64,000 nt of DNA from DATGFK01 sp040007395 (GCA_040007395.1 JBDTVG010000128.1:1-64000); one strand, 5' to 3'; shown: positions 44,232 to 53,568, counted from the stretch's first letter. The notes: generated from the letters alone by a model not told the origin. A program made the numbers and translations.

Positions 44232-44756
44232 TCAGTCTCGGTTCTGGAAAGAATCGGGACTGACAAACGGAAGAAGCGCCTCAAAGGGCGCTTCTCTCTT
44301 TTCCACCCGTCTTACTAGATCACGCATAGCACTCAAGGCAGCTTTGCGGGTGTCTGGATCAAGCGGTAGTGCAGCAAACTCATCTTCATCTAAAAGTTGA
44401 ATATTGCCTGTCGGCGTGATCCATAGATCAAGCGCCAAATCGTCGCTGCGAATTTCATGCCCGCTAATCATGGCGGGTCGCGAAATGTTGCAGTACCACC
44501 CTTTCAACGCATCGCTGGTTACGTCATGGATCTCGAAGATGTTGTACCAACGATCTGAGTAGAACCATTCCAGAAAGCGGTCATTGCGCCGAAAGATAAC
44601 GTATCCTGCATCTTTATCGTCGCGATTAAAACGGGCTTCGATCTCAATCCATGTCGTGCCTCTACTCAACATTTTGCCACGATAGTTCCAGACCTCGCGC
44701 CCTTCGTGATCCAGTTTATAGACAGTGATGTCGTTATGGTCAGAGTTATTGGTCAT
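44232..44756 (-). CDS. DUF402 protein (nucleoside di/triphosphatase-like)
   Basis: The 174-residue protein reads TVYKLDHEGREVWNYRGKML, WIEIEARFNR, FLEWFYSDRWYNIFEIHD and LKGWYCNISRPAMI, then LDLWITPTGNIQLLDEDEF. This is the DUF402/FomD/Ntdp pattern, where conserved Tyr, Asp and Glu residues bind metal and nucleotide phosphates. Relatives hydrolyse nucleoside di- or triphosphates or CMP-linked phosphonates. The reaction here is unproven. It is the second gene after an ABC ATPase, eight bases apart, so the pair is probably translated from one message. Confidence 0.85.
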   Translation of the reverse strand: MTNNSDHNDITVYKLDHEGREVWNYRGKMLSRGTTWIEIEARFNRDDKDAGYVIFRRNDRFLEWFYSDRWYNIFEIHDVTSDALKGWYCNISRPAMISGHEIRSDDLALDLWITPTGNIQLLDEDEFAALPLDPDTRKAALSAMRDLVRRVEKREAPFEALLPFVSPDSFQNRD

Positions 44757-44764
44757 AAGGCGAA

Positions 44765-45514
44765 TTACCGATTATCGAGTGCTTGCAATAGCGTAGTCTG
44801 TAGGCGAATAAACGCTTCGCTGCTTTCGTCGCGGGGGCGGGGCAACTCAACACTGATCTCCTGTTTAATCTTGCCGGGACGCGCCGAAAAAATTAGCACC
44901 CGATCACCGAGCAGCACGGCTTCATGCACATCATGCGTAATAAACAAGATCGTTGGCTTGAACTGCGCCCATATACCGAGCAGCCATGCTTGCAGATCGC
45001 GTCGGGTCAGTGCGTCCAATGCACCAAATGGTTCATCCAGCAGCAGCACGTTCCGTTCGGCAAGAAAGGTACGCAGCAAAGCCGCTCGTTGCCGCATCCC
45101 GCCGGACAGAGTCGCTGGGTAAACGTCCGCAAAAGTGTCCAACCCGAAGATCGGCAGCAGTTCACGGGCACGCGCCCGCGGTGCTGCCAATGGCTTGCGG
45201 GCAATCTCTGGGCCGAGCAGGACGTTATCAAGCACTGTGCGCCAAGGGAGCAGGAGATCACGTTGGGGCATGTAGCCGACTAAGCCTGTGCGCCCGTTGA
45301 TCAGGTCGCCATCGAGCAAGATCTCGCCCTGATCCGGTTTGAGCAACCCAGTAATCAAATTGAACACGGTACTTTTGCCACTGCCACTTGGCCCAATCAT
45401 GGTGACAAATTCACCCTGCCCAATGGTAAACGACAAATTATCTACTGCTAATGTTTCCAGATTGCGTGTATAAAAAGTTTTGCTGATATTTTGCAACACA
45501 AGTCTATCAGTCAT
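44765..45514 (-). CDS. ABC transporter ATPase, nitrate/taurine type, without neighbouring permease
   Basis: The 249-residue protein has Walker A MIGPSGSGKSTVF, Q-loop YMPQRDLLLPW, signature LSGGMRQRAALL, Walker B NVLLLDEPFGALDA and switch FITHDVHEA. The spacing matches the NitT/TauT/SsuB/ThiZ class of importers, which take up nitrate, sulfonates or thiamine precursors. No cognate permease or binding protein lies within the window, so partners must be elsewhere. Only the DUF402 gene follows on the same strand. It is divergent from an anti-sigma gene whose region overlaps its 5' end only slightly. Confidence 0.9.
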   Translation of the reverse strand: MTDRLVLQNISKTFYTRNLETLAVDNLSFTIGQGEFVTMIGPSGSGKSTVFNLITGLLKPDQGEILLDGDLINGRTGLVGYMPQRDLLLPWRTVLDNVLLGPEIARKPLAAPRARARELLPIFGLDTFADVYPATLSGGMRQRAALLRTFLAERNVLLLDEPFGALDALTRRDLQAWLLGIWAQFKPTILFITHDVHEAVLLGDRVLIFSARPGKIKQEISVELPRPRDESSEAFIRLQTTLLQALDNR

Positions 45515-45584
45515 TTACTGCACAAAACCTCATCCAGAATGGAATTGCTATATCCTGAGCGCTATAATGATTATAGAATATGAG

Positions 45585-46412
45585 ATGTTGACAAAACTTA
45601 TGAATTCTAACAATCATATGGATGCACAAACAGATTGTGATGCTATCCGGGAACTTATTCCCGATTATGCTTTCGGGCTAACTGATCCCTCACAAAACCG
45701 CTTGATTGAGACCACACTGGCTGAATGCCCCGACGCTGCCCACGATCTGGCAGATTTTCGTAACCTGCAAAACGAAATGCGGTCAAGTGTTTCCCAGCAA
45801 GAACCAGCCACAGACTTGGGCGAACGGATCATGGCGATGGCTGGCGCTGCGACTCCTGCCGCGCCAACTACCCTACCGATTGCTGCGCCTATCAACCCCC
45901 CGGCGTTAGTCCGTCGTCCAGTGCGCTGGGCGTGGTTGGTTGCTGCCGTTACGGTGATTGCACTAGTCGGTACAAATTTCTATTGGTTAGCGCGTGTCAA
46001 TGATCTCTCACAGCAGCAGAAGGCGCTAATCGCCGCGATCAATGGCCAGCACGACACGGCCTTTGTCGCTACTAACGCCAGCGATATTCGGTGGGTTCGA
46101 CTCCCGCCGTCACAGGAGAACATCGATGCCTCGGCTTTCCTGATGTGGAATGCCGAAAGCGAAACTGGGCTGCTGTATGTTCATGGACTGCCCAAAGTTG
46201 CGTCGGGCAAAACTTACCAGTTCTGGCTGACACGCGGTCAGGATTTCGTCCACGCCGGGACACTGCGTATCGATGACGATGGCAAAGGGATATTGCTGTT
46301 CCATATCAAAGAACCCATCGACAAATATACATGGGCGCGAATTACCGCCGAACCAGACAACAGCAATTCTCCCACAGGAACCCCTGTCGTAAACGGTAAA
46401 CTTTCGGCCTGA
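45585..46412 (+). CDS. RskA-like anti-sigma factor
   Basis: The 275-residue protein starts near MLTKLMNSNNHMDAQ (several ATGs between 45585 and 45618 are possible; none has a clear ribosome site). An N-terminal anti-sigma segment (CDAIRELIPDYAFGLTDPSQ, then NRLIETTLAECPDAAHDL) is followed by an Ala/Pro-rich linker, one span (WAWLVAAVTVIALVGTNFYWL) and an external RskA-type domain (LLYVHGLPKVASGKTYQFW, AGTLRIDDDGKGILLFHI). In this class the outside domain senses the envelope and the inside part holds a sigma factor. No sigma gene is adjacent; the ECF pair at 62-63 kb is a separate set. TATAAT at 45563-45568 may be its -10 box. Confidence 0.8.
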   Translation: MLTKLMNSNNHMDAQTDCDAIRELIPDYAFGLTDPSQNRLIETTLAECPDAAHDLADFRNLQNEMRSSVSQQEPATDLGERIMAMAGAATPAAPTTLPIAAPINPPALVRRPVRWAWLVAAVTVIALVGTNFYWLARVNDLSQQQKALIAAINGQHDTAFVATNASDIRWVRLPPSQENIDASAFLMWNAESETGLLYVHGLPKVASGKTYQFWLTRGQDFVHAGTLRIDDDGKGILLFHIKEPIDKYTWARITAEPDNSNSPTGTPVVNGKLSA

Positions 46413-46420
46413 TATTGCGG

Positions 46421-47530
46421 TTACTGCGTTTGCCACGTAAACGTATAGATCAGACTCATTTCCCCTTCCTGCACATATACACCATCCGCTGATTTACGCG
46501 CCACACCGACTTGCCAGTTGAAGGTGTGCGGCTTGCCGTCTGTTGGCTGCATATTAGCGGGCAACCGGAGTGAGGTCGCCTGAGTCTCGAACTGGTGGTT
46601 ACTCCCGTTGGTGACATCAGTCATCAGCACAAGATAACTTTCGTCTGGATGCAAGATCCCTGAGGTAAGCCAGACCAGTTGCAAAGACGCTCCCGCAACC
46701 TTAGCGCCTTGTGCAGGAGAAACAACGATTGGGGAGGGATAGGGCGGCGTAGGAGTCGCTGTTTCGCTGCCTGTCAGAGTCGGCGTAATCGTTGGCGTTG
46801 GCGTTGGCCCCGGAATCTTGATTATTGCACCGAGTCGTAACGGAGGTCGGCAACCCTGCTGACCAATTGGTTTGTCGATCTGGCAGCCGCCACAGTTGAT
46901 CGGATCGGGGTTATTGAGTTCACACAATTCATGTAGGGTCGCCCCCGTTTTGATCTGGATCGCAATGATATTGTCGTTTTCAACTACTGTATAAGTCGTC
47001 GTCGCGCTAATTTTGGTTGGCAAGCTGCCGAGCGCTGTTTGTTGTGCTGCAATGGTGGCTTCTGCACCCTGTGCTGTTGGAGTCGCCGTTGGCAGTGGAA
47101 TACAGTAGGTCTGACCTACTTGAATGTCATTACAACTGGGACATATATTATTCTCAGCACGCACGGCAGGCAACACCGAGAGATCCGCGTAGCCTGCTTT
47201 GGTGATCAAGCTAACTAGCGAATCACCTTTCTGGGCGACATAGCAGCGCGGGCCGGGAGTTGGTGCTGCTGTCCCCTGTTCCACGACGGGTGCGGGAGTC
47301 GGAGCCAACGCGGTTGAGGTAATCACAGGCAGCAGTACCACTTGAGTTACAGGCAAAGTCGTGCCCGGCTGCGAGGTCAAGGTCTGTGTGACGGAAGCGA
47401 TTTGCGTGACGGTAATGGTTGGGATAGTCGTTGGGCCGGGTGGGTTGTTCAACTGACAGCCTGCTACACTCAACAGGAGCAGGGCAGCGACAGGCCAATA
47501 TTTAGCAAAGTATGGAATATTCTGTGGCAT
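46421..47530 (-). CDS. LysM lipoprotein with C-terminal Ig-like domain
   Basis: ATG 47530 (MPQNIPYFAKYWPV) was chosen because it gives a lipoprotein signal ending LLLLSVAGC, whereas a start 60 codons upstream overlaps the neighbour and encodes Arg-rich noise. The 369-residue mature-type protein has a Thr/Pro linker, two LysM-like repeats (YVAQKGDSLVSLITKAGYAD and TYTVVENDNIIAIQIKTGAT) with extra Cys pairs (CPSCND, CGGC), another Pro/Thr linker and a C-terminal beta domain (VVSPAQGAKVAG, DGKPHTFNWQVGVAR). LysM binds N-acetylglucosamine polymers. It lies 19 nt after a paralogous gene, so the two are a duplicated pair. Confidence 0.82.
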   Translation of the reverse strand: MPQNIPYFAKYWPVAALLLLSVAGCQLNNPPGPTTIPTITVTQIASVTQTLTSQPGTTLPVTQVVLLPVITSTALAPTPAPVVEQGTAAPTPGPRCYVAQKGDSLVSLITKAGYADLSVLPAVRAENNICPSCNDIQVGQTYCIPLPTATPTAQGAEATIAAQQTALGSLPTKISATTTYTVVENDNIIAIQIKTGATLHELCELNNPDPINCGGCQIDKPIGQQGCRPPLRLGAIIKIPGPTPTPTITPTLTGSETATPTPPYPSPIVVSPAQGAKVAGASLQLVWLTSGILHPDESYLVLMTDVTNGSNHQFETQATSLRLPANMQPTDGKPHTFNWQVGVARKSADGVYVQEGEMSLIYTFTWQTQ

Positions 47531-47549
47531 AAGGATAGATAACCTCGGA

Positions 47550-48893
47550 TTAGCGGCTGTGCCAAGTGAAGGTGCGGGGTTCTGTTTGAAGCACCGACGG
47601 GATCGCCGTTCCCGCATCGTTCTTACTCGCGACGGCAACCGTCCACTCGAACTTGTGGGGTTTGCCATCGCTTGGCTGCCAGTCTGTGGGAACCTGAAAG
47701 GACAACTCACGGGTTGTCCCTGTGTAGGTGGTGCTAATGGTTTTATCGATAATCGTGATCAGATAAACCTGATTAGCATCAAGCTGCCCCGATGCAACCC
47801 AACGCAACGCGGGCAGTTCCGATGACTCGTACAACATATTGTCGTCAGGCGACTGACTAAACGGGGCATTGAAGGTAGCAGTCCCCGTCGGCGTGACGGT
47901 TTCGCTCCCTGAAAAAGTTGGCGAAAGGGTCGCCGTAGGCAGCGGCGCAGGCACACGGATCTTCTGGCCTTCGCCAAGTAACGGCTTGAGTGTACAAGTT
48001 GACCCACCAAACGGTTGACCGAAATCGCATTGCAAAAACTGAATCTCAGGATTCAGATCCCGCAGTGTCTTGATGGTCGACTTAACCACAACAAGGATGG
48101 AAATTGCCGTATCGCCTTTGCGAACGGTGTACCACTTTACTCCAGCGGGTAGGGTTGCTTCTGCGCGTACTTCGTCGGCACCGGGGGTTTTGCCAGCGCT
48201 GTCCGGTTCGGATACTGCGCCGCCAGTAGGAGTAGGCCAAGGAATCTCAAGGGTTTGGCCTTCCTGCAAACTATTGGCACTTTTTAAATTGTTATCAGCA
48301 ATAATCACATCGACAATTGATAGGTGTTTGTGACCGCAGCGCGCCGCCATCGCATAGACTGTATCGCCTTTGCCTGCCTTCTGGATGCACGGGCCGCGAG
48401 TGGGCGTAATCGTGGCGGTGGCTGGCGCAGGTGTAACGGTTTCCAACGCGGGCAAAGTCGGGATCACTACTGGAATCAGCGATTTGGTGTTGGTGGGTAT
48501 GGGTGCGGCTTGTGCCGCCGCTATCCCTGGTGGTCTACGGGTAGACACTGGAGTCGGCGTGGAGTTAAGATTGATCACGCCCATTTGAACGCCTAAAAAC
48601 ACGATCAAACCTACCATCAGCGTCAGTACAGCGCCCGTAAATATCACCGCTCGTAAGGGGAGGGTCGGCAACATTCCCTCGTGTAGGTCAGCTTCGCCTT
48701 CGTCCCAGTCAGCGTGGGCGGGTCCTTCGAGCGGGGTTCGAGCCAAAGAGCGTGGTCTGGACATCCTGCGCTTCACGGCAAGGACAGGCACGCCAGTCAA
48801 AACCGCGCCGCAGTTTGAACAGCGGGTCGCCTCGAGGGGCTGCTGCGCCCGGCAGATCGGGCACTGTTGTACAGGGGTTTTTGATGCGTTCAA
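47550..48893 (-). CDS. Zinc-ribbon, single-span, LysM protein
   Basis: The 447-residue protein starts with a four-Cys zinc ribbon (QQCPICRAQQPLEATRCSNC). An Arg-rich stretch, one membrane span (AVIFTGAVLTLMVGLIVFL, about residues 81-99) and Thr/Pro linkers follow, then two LysM-like domains (KAGKGDTVYAMAARCGHKH and WYTVRKGDTAISILVVVK) and a C-terminal beta domain (LPALRWVASGQLDANQVYLI, DGKPHKFEWTVAVASK). The LysM and C-terminal parts are paralogous to the next gene. The ribbon would lie in the cytosol and LysM outside, so it could link envelope binding with an inside partner. Function is unproven. Confidence 0.82.
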   Translation of the reverse strand: MNASKTPVQQCPICRAQQPLEATRCSNCGAVLTGVPVLAVKRRMSRPRSLARTPLEGPAHADWDEGEADLHEGMLPTLPLRAVIFTGAVLTLMVGLIVFLGVQMGVINLNSTPTPVSTRRPPGIAAAQAAPIPTNTKSLIPVVIPTLPALETVTPAPATATITPTRGPCIQKAGKGDTVYAMAARCGHKHLSIVDVIIADNNLKSANSLQEGQTLEIPWPTPTGGAVSEPDSAGKTPGADEVRAEATLPAGVKWYTVRKGDTAISILVVVKSTIKTLRDLNPEIQFLQCDFGQPFGGSTCTLKPLLGEGQKIRVPAPLPTATLSPTFSGSETVTPTGTATFNAPFSQSPDDNMLYESSELPALRWVASGQLDANQVYLITIIDKTISTTYTGTTRELSFQVPTDWQPSDGKPHKFEWTVAVASKNDAGTAIPSVLQTEPRTFTWHSR

Positions 48894-49052
48894 GCTCGCT
48901 CCGGCTATCGTGCGTTCGGAGCGATATTATACCCGCCGCCAGACAGATACCCAACGCAGATGGTAAGCGTATGCTTAGAAATGGGGATAAAACTCTAAAC
49001 GTTATCAATGATAGATGTTACATAAGGTTTCTACTTGCAATTCAATACAATA

Positions 49053-49081
49053 TTACCTTTCAAGGGCAACGGGCTTATAAT
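49053..49081 (+). promoter_or_regulatory. Candidate promoter of the GT39-like gene
   Basis: TATAAT at 49076-49081 is a perfect -10 box with TTACCT 17 bases upstream (49053-49058), a weak -35. It lies in the 309-nt gap before the gene at 49203. The rest of the gap, 48894-49052, shows nothing else. Confidence 0.4.
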
Positions 49082-49202
49082 TGTCGTGTTTGGTATAGAA
49101 ACGATACAATAGTGAACGTCATAATCGAAATCCATCAGGTGTTGGTGTGTCAATGTCCTCGGATATAACCAGACTGTACAGCGAAAACGATATAGTCGTT
49201 GG

Positions 49203-51461
49203 ATGCCCCGCCCAAAAATAGGGGAACGGTTAGTTAGTAATCTTTTGAAACAGTTTTTAAATCCCATGATAAGCCAACGTCACGAGCGTATCATCGTCGG
49301 ACTGATACTGGCGATGTATGTTTTGCTGGGGCTAGTCTTCAGTTCTGGCCCGATCTTTGAAGGGCCTGATGAGATCGAACATTACCGCTTTATCCGCACG
49401 CTGCTGGAGACGCGGGCATTGCCAGATCCCGCTTCACAGCCCCGATCCCAATATCATCAAGCGCCCTTGTATTACCTCATCGCTGCACCATTGGCAGCAT
49501 TGTTCCACGATAACGATTTTGCTCAGATCGACGGGCGAATTAATCCGTTTTACCCCTATCAAATGGCAGTCCCCGGCAATGACAACAAGAACCTATATCT
49601 ACACACGCGGGCTGAAGCATTTCCTTACAGCGAAAGTGGCACTGCTCAGGCAGTCCATGCGCTGCGATTGCTGTCAATCGTGCTTGGCGCAGGAACGATC
49701 CTAACTTCCTACAGGGTCTTTAGCATTTTGTGGCCTCACCGCCCAGATCGCCGATTGATTGCGGTAGCATCAGTTGCCTTTTTGCCACAATTCGTGTTTA
49801 TGTCCAGCACCATCAACAATGACAATTTGCTGTACCTCTGCACAAGCTTGTTTCTGTGGCTTATCCTGCGGCAAAGCCAGCTTGGCCCATCGTGGCAAAA
49901 CGCTTTCGGGTTAGGGATTGTCTTAGGCTTGACCCTGCTGACTAAAGCCAGCGCTGCCTTTCTCATCCTTCCCATAGGGGTAGCGACTGTACTGGATCGC
50001 CGGACGTGGCGGTTCGTGCCACTAATCCTAACGATAACGTTCACTGTTGCAGGGTGGTGGTATATCCGCAATTGGATCATTTATGGCGATCCGACCCTTG
50101 CATGGGAGTCGTTACTTGTTTGGAAAACTGAGGCAATCCGCAATGGAAGTATTGCGCTGGGCATTGGATTGTCGCGGTTATCGTATTCCTACGCCACCTT
50201 TTGGGCACGTTTTGGGCAAGGAGCCGTTGCTGTCGGGCCGCCGATCTATCTATTTTTCAACTCGCTTACCCTGCTAACCTGTGTTGGTATGGCAGGCAAC
50301 TTGATCCGGCACTTGCGAACGGGAGTCAAGTTGCCTGCCGTGCGCCAATTCCTGATCGTTACTTCATTTGGTGCAACGTGGATAGTGATGCTGATCTACT
50401 TTGCCAGCACTGCTTGGTCGGGTAATCAGGGGCGCTATCTCCTGCCGGGGATCGCGGTGTGGGGGGCCTGTATCGCCTTCGGGCTGGATGTCCTGACACC
50501 ATATAAATTGCGTCTGAATGTCGCGCTGCTTGAAACGGCGACTCTAGCTGGCGTTGTGGCGCTCTGTGTCGTTGGCTACTTTCTACCTTCCTATAAGGTA
50601 TGGCCTTTGCCGGCTGCCATCGCGCAACCGCTTTCCTTGCGTTATGGCGATGTTGCCGAACTGATTGGAATGTCACCGAATAACCCTAAAGGGCATCCCG
50701 GCGATGTTATCCATATTATGTTGTACTGGCGGGCGCTGCACACCACTCCGCTTGAGCTACAAACTTATCTGCATACGCTTGACTCTGATCTGGTGCGGCG
50801 CGACAGTTTCCCTGCGATGGGTCATCTGCTTTCGACGGATTGGCAACCGGATGAGACTTGGACTGAAAGCTATGTCGTGCCGATTCCAGATAACGCACCG
50901 ATCAGGACGATCTATCCATTGTTGGCGGGGCTGTACGATCCAGTACAACATCGTCCACTGGCGGTGACCGATGGTCTGGGCAACACAACTACACCAATTA
51001 TCGGTCACATTATCATCAGCGGTATCGCAGAAGCCCATGCGCCAGCAGCGTATCATTTTGGCAACAGTATCGACCTGTCTGTACCGCAAATCACCTACAA
51101 CGGTAATCAGCTTAAAGTGTGTTTGCGATGGCAATCGTTACATGCAATGACTACTGACTATAAGGTTTTTGTCCATGTACTGACTGAAAGTGACATGCTC
51201 CTTACACAGGCTGACTTCCAACCACGTCAAGGGCTTTATCCGACAAGTGATTGGGAACCCGGTGAGATAATTCCGGATTGTGCCACCCTTCCGAATGTGC
51301 CAAACCTAGCCACCGGAACCCGGATCGCCGTCGGGTTATATGATGTGACGACAGGGCAGCGCCTTGCCGTACAGGATGCTAACGGGAACACATTACCCAA
51401 CAGCCGCGTGATTGTACCGCTTCCAGAAACTCAACCACGATCAGCCGTAGCTAAGGGTTAA
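49203..51461 (+). CDS. Polytopic membrane glycosyltransferase-like protein with external beta domain
   Basis: The protein has up to 752 residues; ATG 49266 (MISQRHERIIVG) is the more likely start, because it lies just before the first span. The first outer loop is GPIFEGPDEIEHYRFIRTL, with the acidic pair typical of GT39/DUF2142 transferases, then QYHQAPLYYLIAAPL. About twelve spans follow to residue 460. The C-terminal 270 residues are a soluble beta-rich region with two similar units (MLYWRALHTTPLELQTYLHT and VCLRWQSLHAMTTDYKVFVHV). It probably moves a sugar from a polyprenyl carrier on the outer face, with the C-terminal part for binding. Function is inferred. Confidence 0.8.
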   Translation: MPRPKIGERLVSNLLKQFLNPMISQRHERIIVGLILAMYVLLGLVFSSGPIFEGPDEIEHYRFIRTLLETRALPDPASQPRSQYHQAPLYYLIAAPLAALFHDNDFAQIDGRINPFYPYQMAVPGNDNKNLYLHTRAEAFPYSESGTAQAVHALRLLSIVLGAGTILTSYRVFSILWPHRPDRRLIAVASVAFLPQFVFMSSTINNDNLLYLCTSLFLWLILRQSQLGPSWQNAFGLGIVLGLTLLTKASAAFLILPIGVATVLDRRTWRFVPLILTITFTVAGWWYIRNWIIYGDPTLAWESLLVWKTEAIRNGSIALGIGLSRLSYSYATFWARFGQGAVAVGPPIYLFFNSLTLLTCVGMAGNLIRHLRTGVKLPAVRQFLIVTSFGATWIVMLIYFASTAWSGNQGRYLLPGIAVWGACIAFGLDVLTPYKLRLNVALLETATLAGVVALCVVGYFLPSYKVWPLPAAIAQPLSLRYGDVAELIGMSPNNPKGHPGDVIHIMLYWRALHTTPLELQTYLHTLDSDLVRRDSFPAMGHLLSTDWQPDETWTESYVVPIPDNAPIRTIYPLLAGLYDPVQHRPLAVTDGLGNTTTPIIGHIIISGIAEAHAPAAYHFGNSIDLSVPQITYNGNQLKVCLRWQSLHAMTTDYKVFVHVLTESDMLLTQADFQPRQGLYPTSDWEPGEIIPDCATLPNVPNLATGTRIAVGLYDVTTGQRLAVQDANGNTLPNSRVIVPLPETQPRSAVAKG

Positions 51462-51480
51462 AGCTCCATACAAACAGACC

Positions 51481-51720
51481 TTAGCTTAATAGGTCGATTC
51501 GGAACGATCCATCGTTGTTCGCCAATAATTGACTGACTCGCAGTTCAGCCGTATTAAGCTGTTTTTCGCAGAATAGCACTAGAGTTCGTCCTCGCTCAAA
51601 CAGCGTCATCGACTCGTCCAGCGACAGATCGCCCGATTCAAGTTGGTCGATAATTTCCGTCAATTCATCGTAAGCGTTCTCAAAACGAAGTTCCGAGTTC
51701 GCCTCTTGAGGCTCAGACAT
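51481..51720 (-). CDS. xseB: Exonuclease VII small subunit
   Basis: The 79-residue protein has the XseB core FENAYDELTEIIDQLESGDL, SLDESMTLFERGRTLVLFCE and LNTAELRVSQLL, a three-helix hairpin that binds the large subunit. Length is normal. Its start overlaps the end of xseA by eight bases, the usual coupled order. Several XseB chains bind one XseA to form exonuclease VII, which degrades single-stranded DNA in both directions. Confidence 0.93.
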   Translation of the reverse strand: MSEPQEANSELRFENAYDELTEIIDQLESGDLSLDESMTLFERGRTLVLFCEKQLNTAELRVSQLLANNDGSFRIDLLS

Positions 51721-52945
51721 CGAGATTCCTTTCTTTGACCGCTGCGACCAGCGATCCCTTATCTAGTTGAATGTTGACCGATGTACCCGGCCCTGCATCG
51801 ATAGCGTCAGTAACCCGTTTGCCGTCAAGCGCACGGGTGACGATGGCATAGCCCCGTGATAGCAGATTGCGTGGATTCGCCAGTTCCAGCGCCCGTAATT
51901 GCCCTTTAAGTGTTTGACGCGATCCAGCGATCCGGTTCGCCATTGCTTTGACAAGACGATCATTCAATTCGTCAAGCCGCTGACGGTCATTGCGGATTCG
52001 CGCCGCTGGAGAGATCAACCGTAGTTTATGCGCCGCATCGTCAAGTTGTTCGGCTCTCCCGTCAATGGTGTAGCGAGCCGACTCCACCAGTCGCACACGC
52101 ATCTCGATCAGTCGTTCGCGTACCTGTACCAGATCAGGCGTGATCATTTCCGCCCCAGCCGAGGGAGTCGGCGCACGCCGATCAGCCGCACCATCAACCA
52201 GCGTAGTATCTGTCTCGTGGCCTACGCCAGTGACGACCGGGCTGCGCGTCTCACGAATGGCGCGGGCGATACGTTCATCATTGAAACACCAAAGGTCTTC
52301 CAGACTACCGCCACCGCGGGCCAGCAAAATCACGTCTACACCATAGTTGTCGATGAGTTGTAGCGCTGCAACGATCTTCGGCGCGGCGCTTTCACCCTGA
52401 ACAGGGGTCGGGCTGAGAATCACCTCGGCAAGTGGATAGCGCCGCCGCAGCACGTTCTGAATATCTTGAAAAGCCGCTGTTGTTGCCGAAGTCACGATCC
52501 CGATACGCCCCGGAAAAGCAGGCAGTGGGCGTTTGATCTCCTCGCGGAATAGGCCTTCGCCTTCCAGCCGATCCCAGAGTTGGCGAAAACGGGCGTGCAA
52601 GTCGCCTGTGGTTTCGAGAGGAACGAGTACATCACAGTAAAGCTGATATTGTCCAGTTGCCTCGTACACATTGATCTTGCCGTGCGCCCTGACCTTTTCG
52701 CCGTGTTTAAGAATGTAGCGCTGGTGGGTGACACTGCCTTTCCACATCACCGATTTAAGCTGGCTGCGATCATCCTTGAGCGTAAAATACCAATGCCCAG
52801 AGGCTGGCTGGGAAAAATTGGAGATCTCGCCTTCAACCCACACGTCCTGCATCCGATAATCCAGATCGAACATTTGACGGATGTAGACAGTAAGGGATGA
52901 AACAGAATAGACAGCAGGTTCGTCGTCAAACATATTTTTCATCAT
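51713..52945 (-). CDS. xseA: Exonuclease VII large subunit
   Basis: The core begins YSVSSLTVYIRQMFD and has the OB-fold motif VWVEGEISNFSQPASGHWYF, DDRSQLKSVMW, then the catalytic domain GIVTSATTAAFQDIQNVLRR, VILLARGGGSLEDLWCFNDE, SPVVTGVGHETDTTLVD and ADRRAPTPSAGAEM, followed by a coiled coil. The start is uncertain: ATG 52945 or 52933 gives the family's normal N terminus, and the frame remains open upstream to 53065. TATAAT is visible just before 52945. It forms exonuclease VII with xseB, which overlaps it by eight bases. Confidence 0.93.
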   Translation of the reverse strand: MMKNMFDDEPAVYSVSSLTVYIRQMFDLDYRMQDVWVEGEISNFSQPASGHWYFTLKDDRSQLKSVMWKGSVTHQRYILKHGEKVRAHGKINVYEATGQYQLYCDVLVPLETTGDLHARFRQLWDRLEGEGLFREEIKRPLPAFPGRIGIVTSATTAAFQDIQNVLRRRYPLAEVILSPTPVQGESAAPKIVAALQLIDNYGVDVILLARGGGSLEDLWCFNDERIARAIRETRSPVVTGVGHETDTTLVDGAADRRAPTPSAGAEMITPDLVQVRERLIEMRVRLVESARYTIDGRAEQLDDAAHKLRLISPAARIRNDRQRLDELNDRLVKAMANRIAGSRQTLKGQLRALELANPRNLLSRGYAIVTRALDGKRVTDAIDAGPGTSVNIQLDKGSLVAAVKERNLDV

Positions 52946-53197
52946 AGCGTAAATTATAGCATGGGCGCGGCGTTCTTCGAGATCCATTGCAGATTTGTAA
53001 TGAGGCATTCTTTCAAAATACGCCAGTGAGTCTTTAAGCGGCATTTGGGGGATTATTGTCCTCAAACAATAAGGTACAATAACTAGAAGAAAAACTCGCT
53101 GGTTAGAACAGGTTTCTTACTAGAAGCTTTTTTGAATATCCTCGATCTGACTAAATCGCTAGCAGTAGTCTTTTGATTGCCTCTTAAGGAGTGATGG

Positions 53198-53533
53198 ATG
53201 CCCACTTATACTTCGGTTCCGGCTATTTTTGAGAATTTATGTACGGTTTTCTTGCCGGAAAAAGCCCAGAATGACAGCGCGACTTTCCAGTTTGATTTGG
53301 CGGGTGATGGCGGTGGAAAATATTGGCTCAAGGTTGCGAATGGAACCTGTGAATCGGGGGCGGGCGATGCGCCGAGTCCTGCTGACATGACCCTGCTGAC
53401 TAGCACTACCGATTGGCTAGCAGTAGTCAATGGCGAACTTAACGCGATGACGGCGTTCATGGCAGGCAAAGTCAAAGTTCAGGGCAATATGGGTATGGCG
53501 CTCAAACTGCAATCCTGGTTCAAGCTAGGCTGA
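53198..53533 (+). CDS. SCP2 sterol-binding-domain protein
   Basis: ATG 53198 has AAGGAGTG about eight bases upstream. The 111-residue product is a single SCP2 domain: YTSVPAIFENLCTVFLPEKA, ATFQFDLAGDGGGKYWLKV, ADMTLLTSTTDWLAVVNGE and MTAFMAGKVKVQGNMGMALK. Such proteins hold lipids or acyl chains in a hydrophobic tunnel; the ligand in bacteria is mostly unknown. It is a single gene ended by the perfect hairpin at 53569. Confidence 0.93.
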   Translation: MPTYTSVPAIFENLCTVFLPEKAQNDSATFQFDLAGDGGGKYWLKVANGTCESGAGDAPSPADMTLLTSTTDWLAVVNGELNAMTAFMAGKVKVQGNMGMALKLQSWFKLG

Positions 53534-53568
53534 TTTTAGCAAATCATTCGCATCAATTTGCGGTAGAT

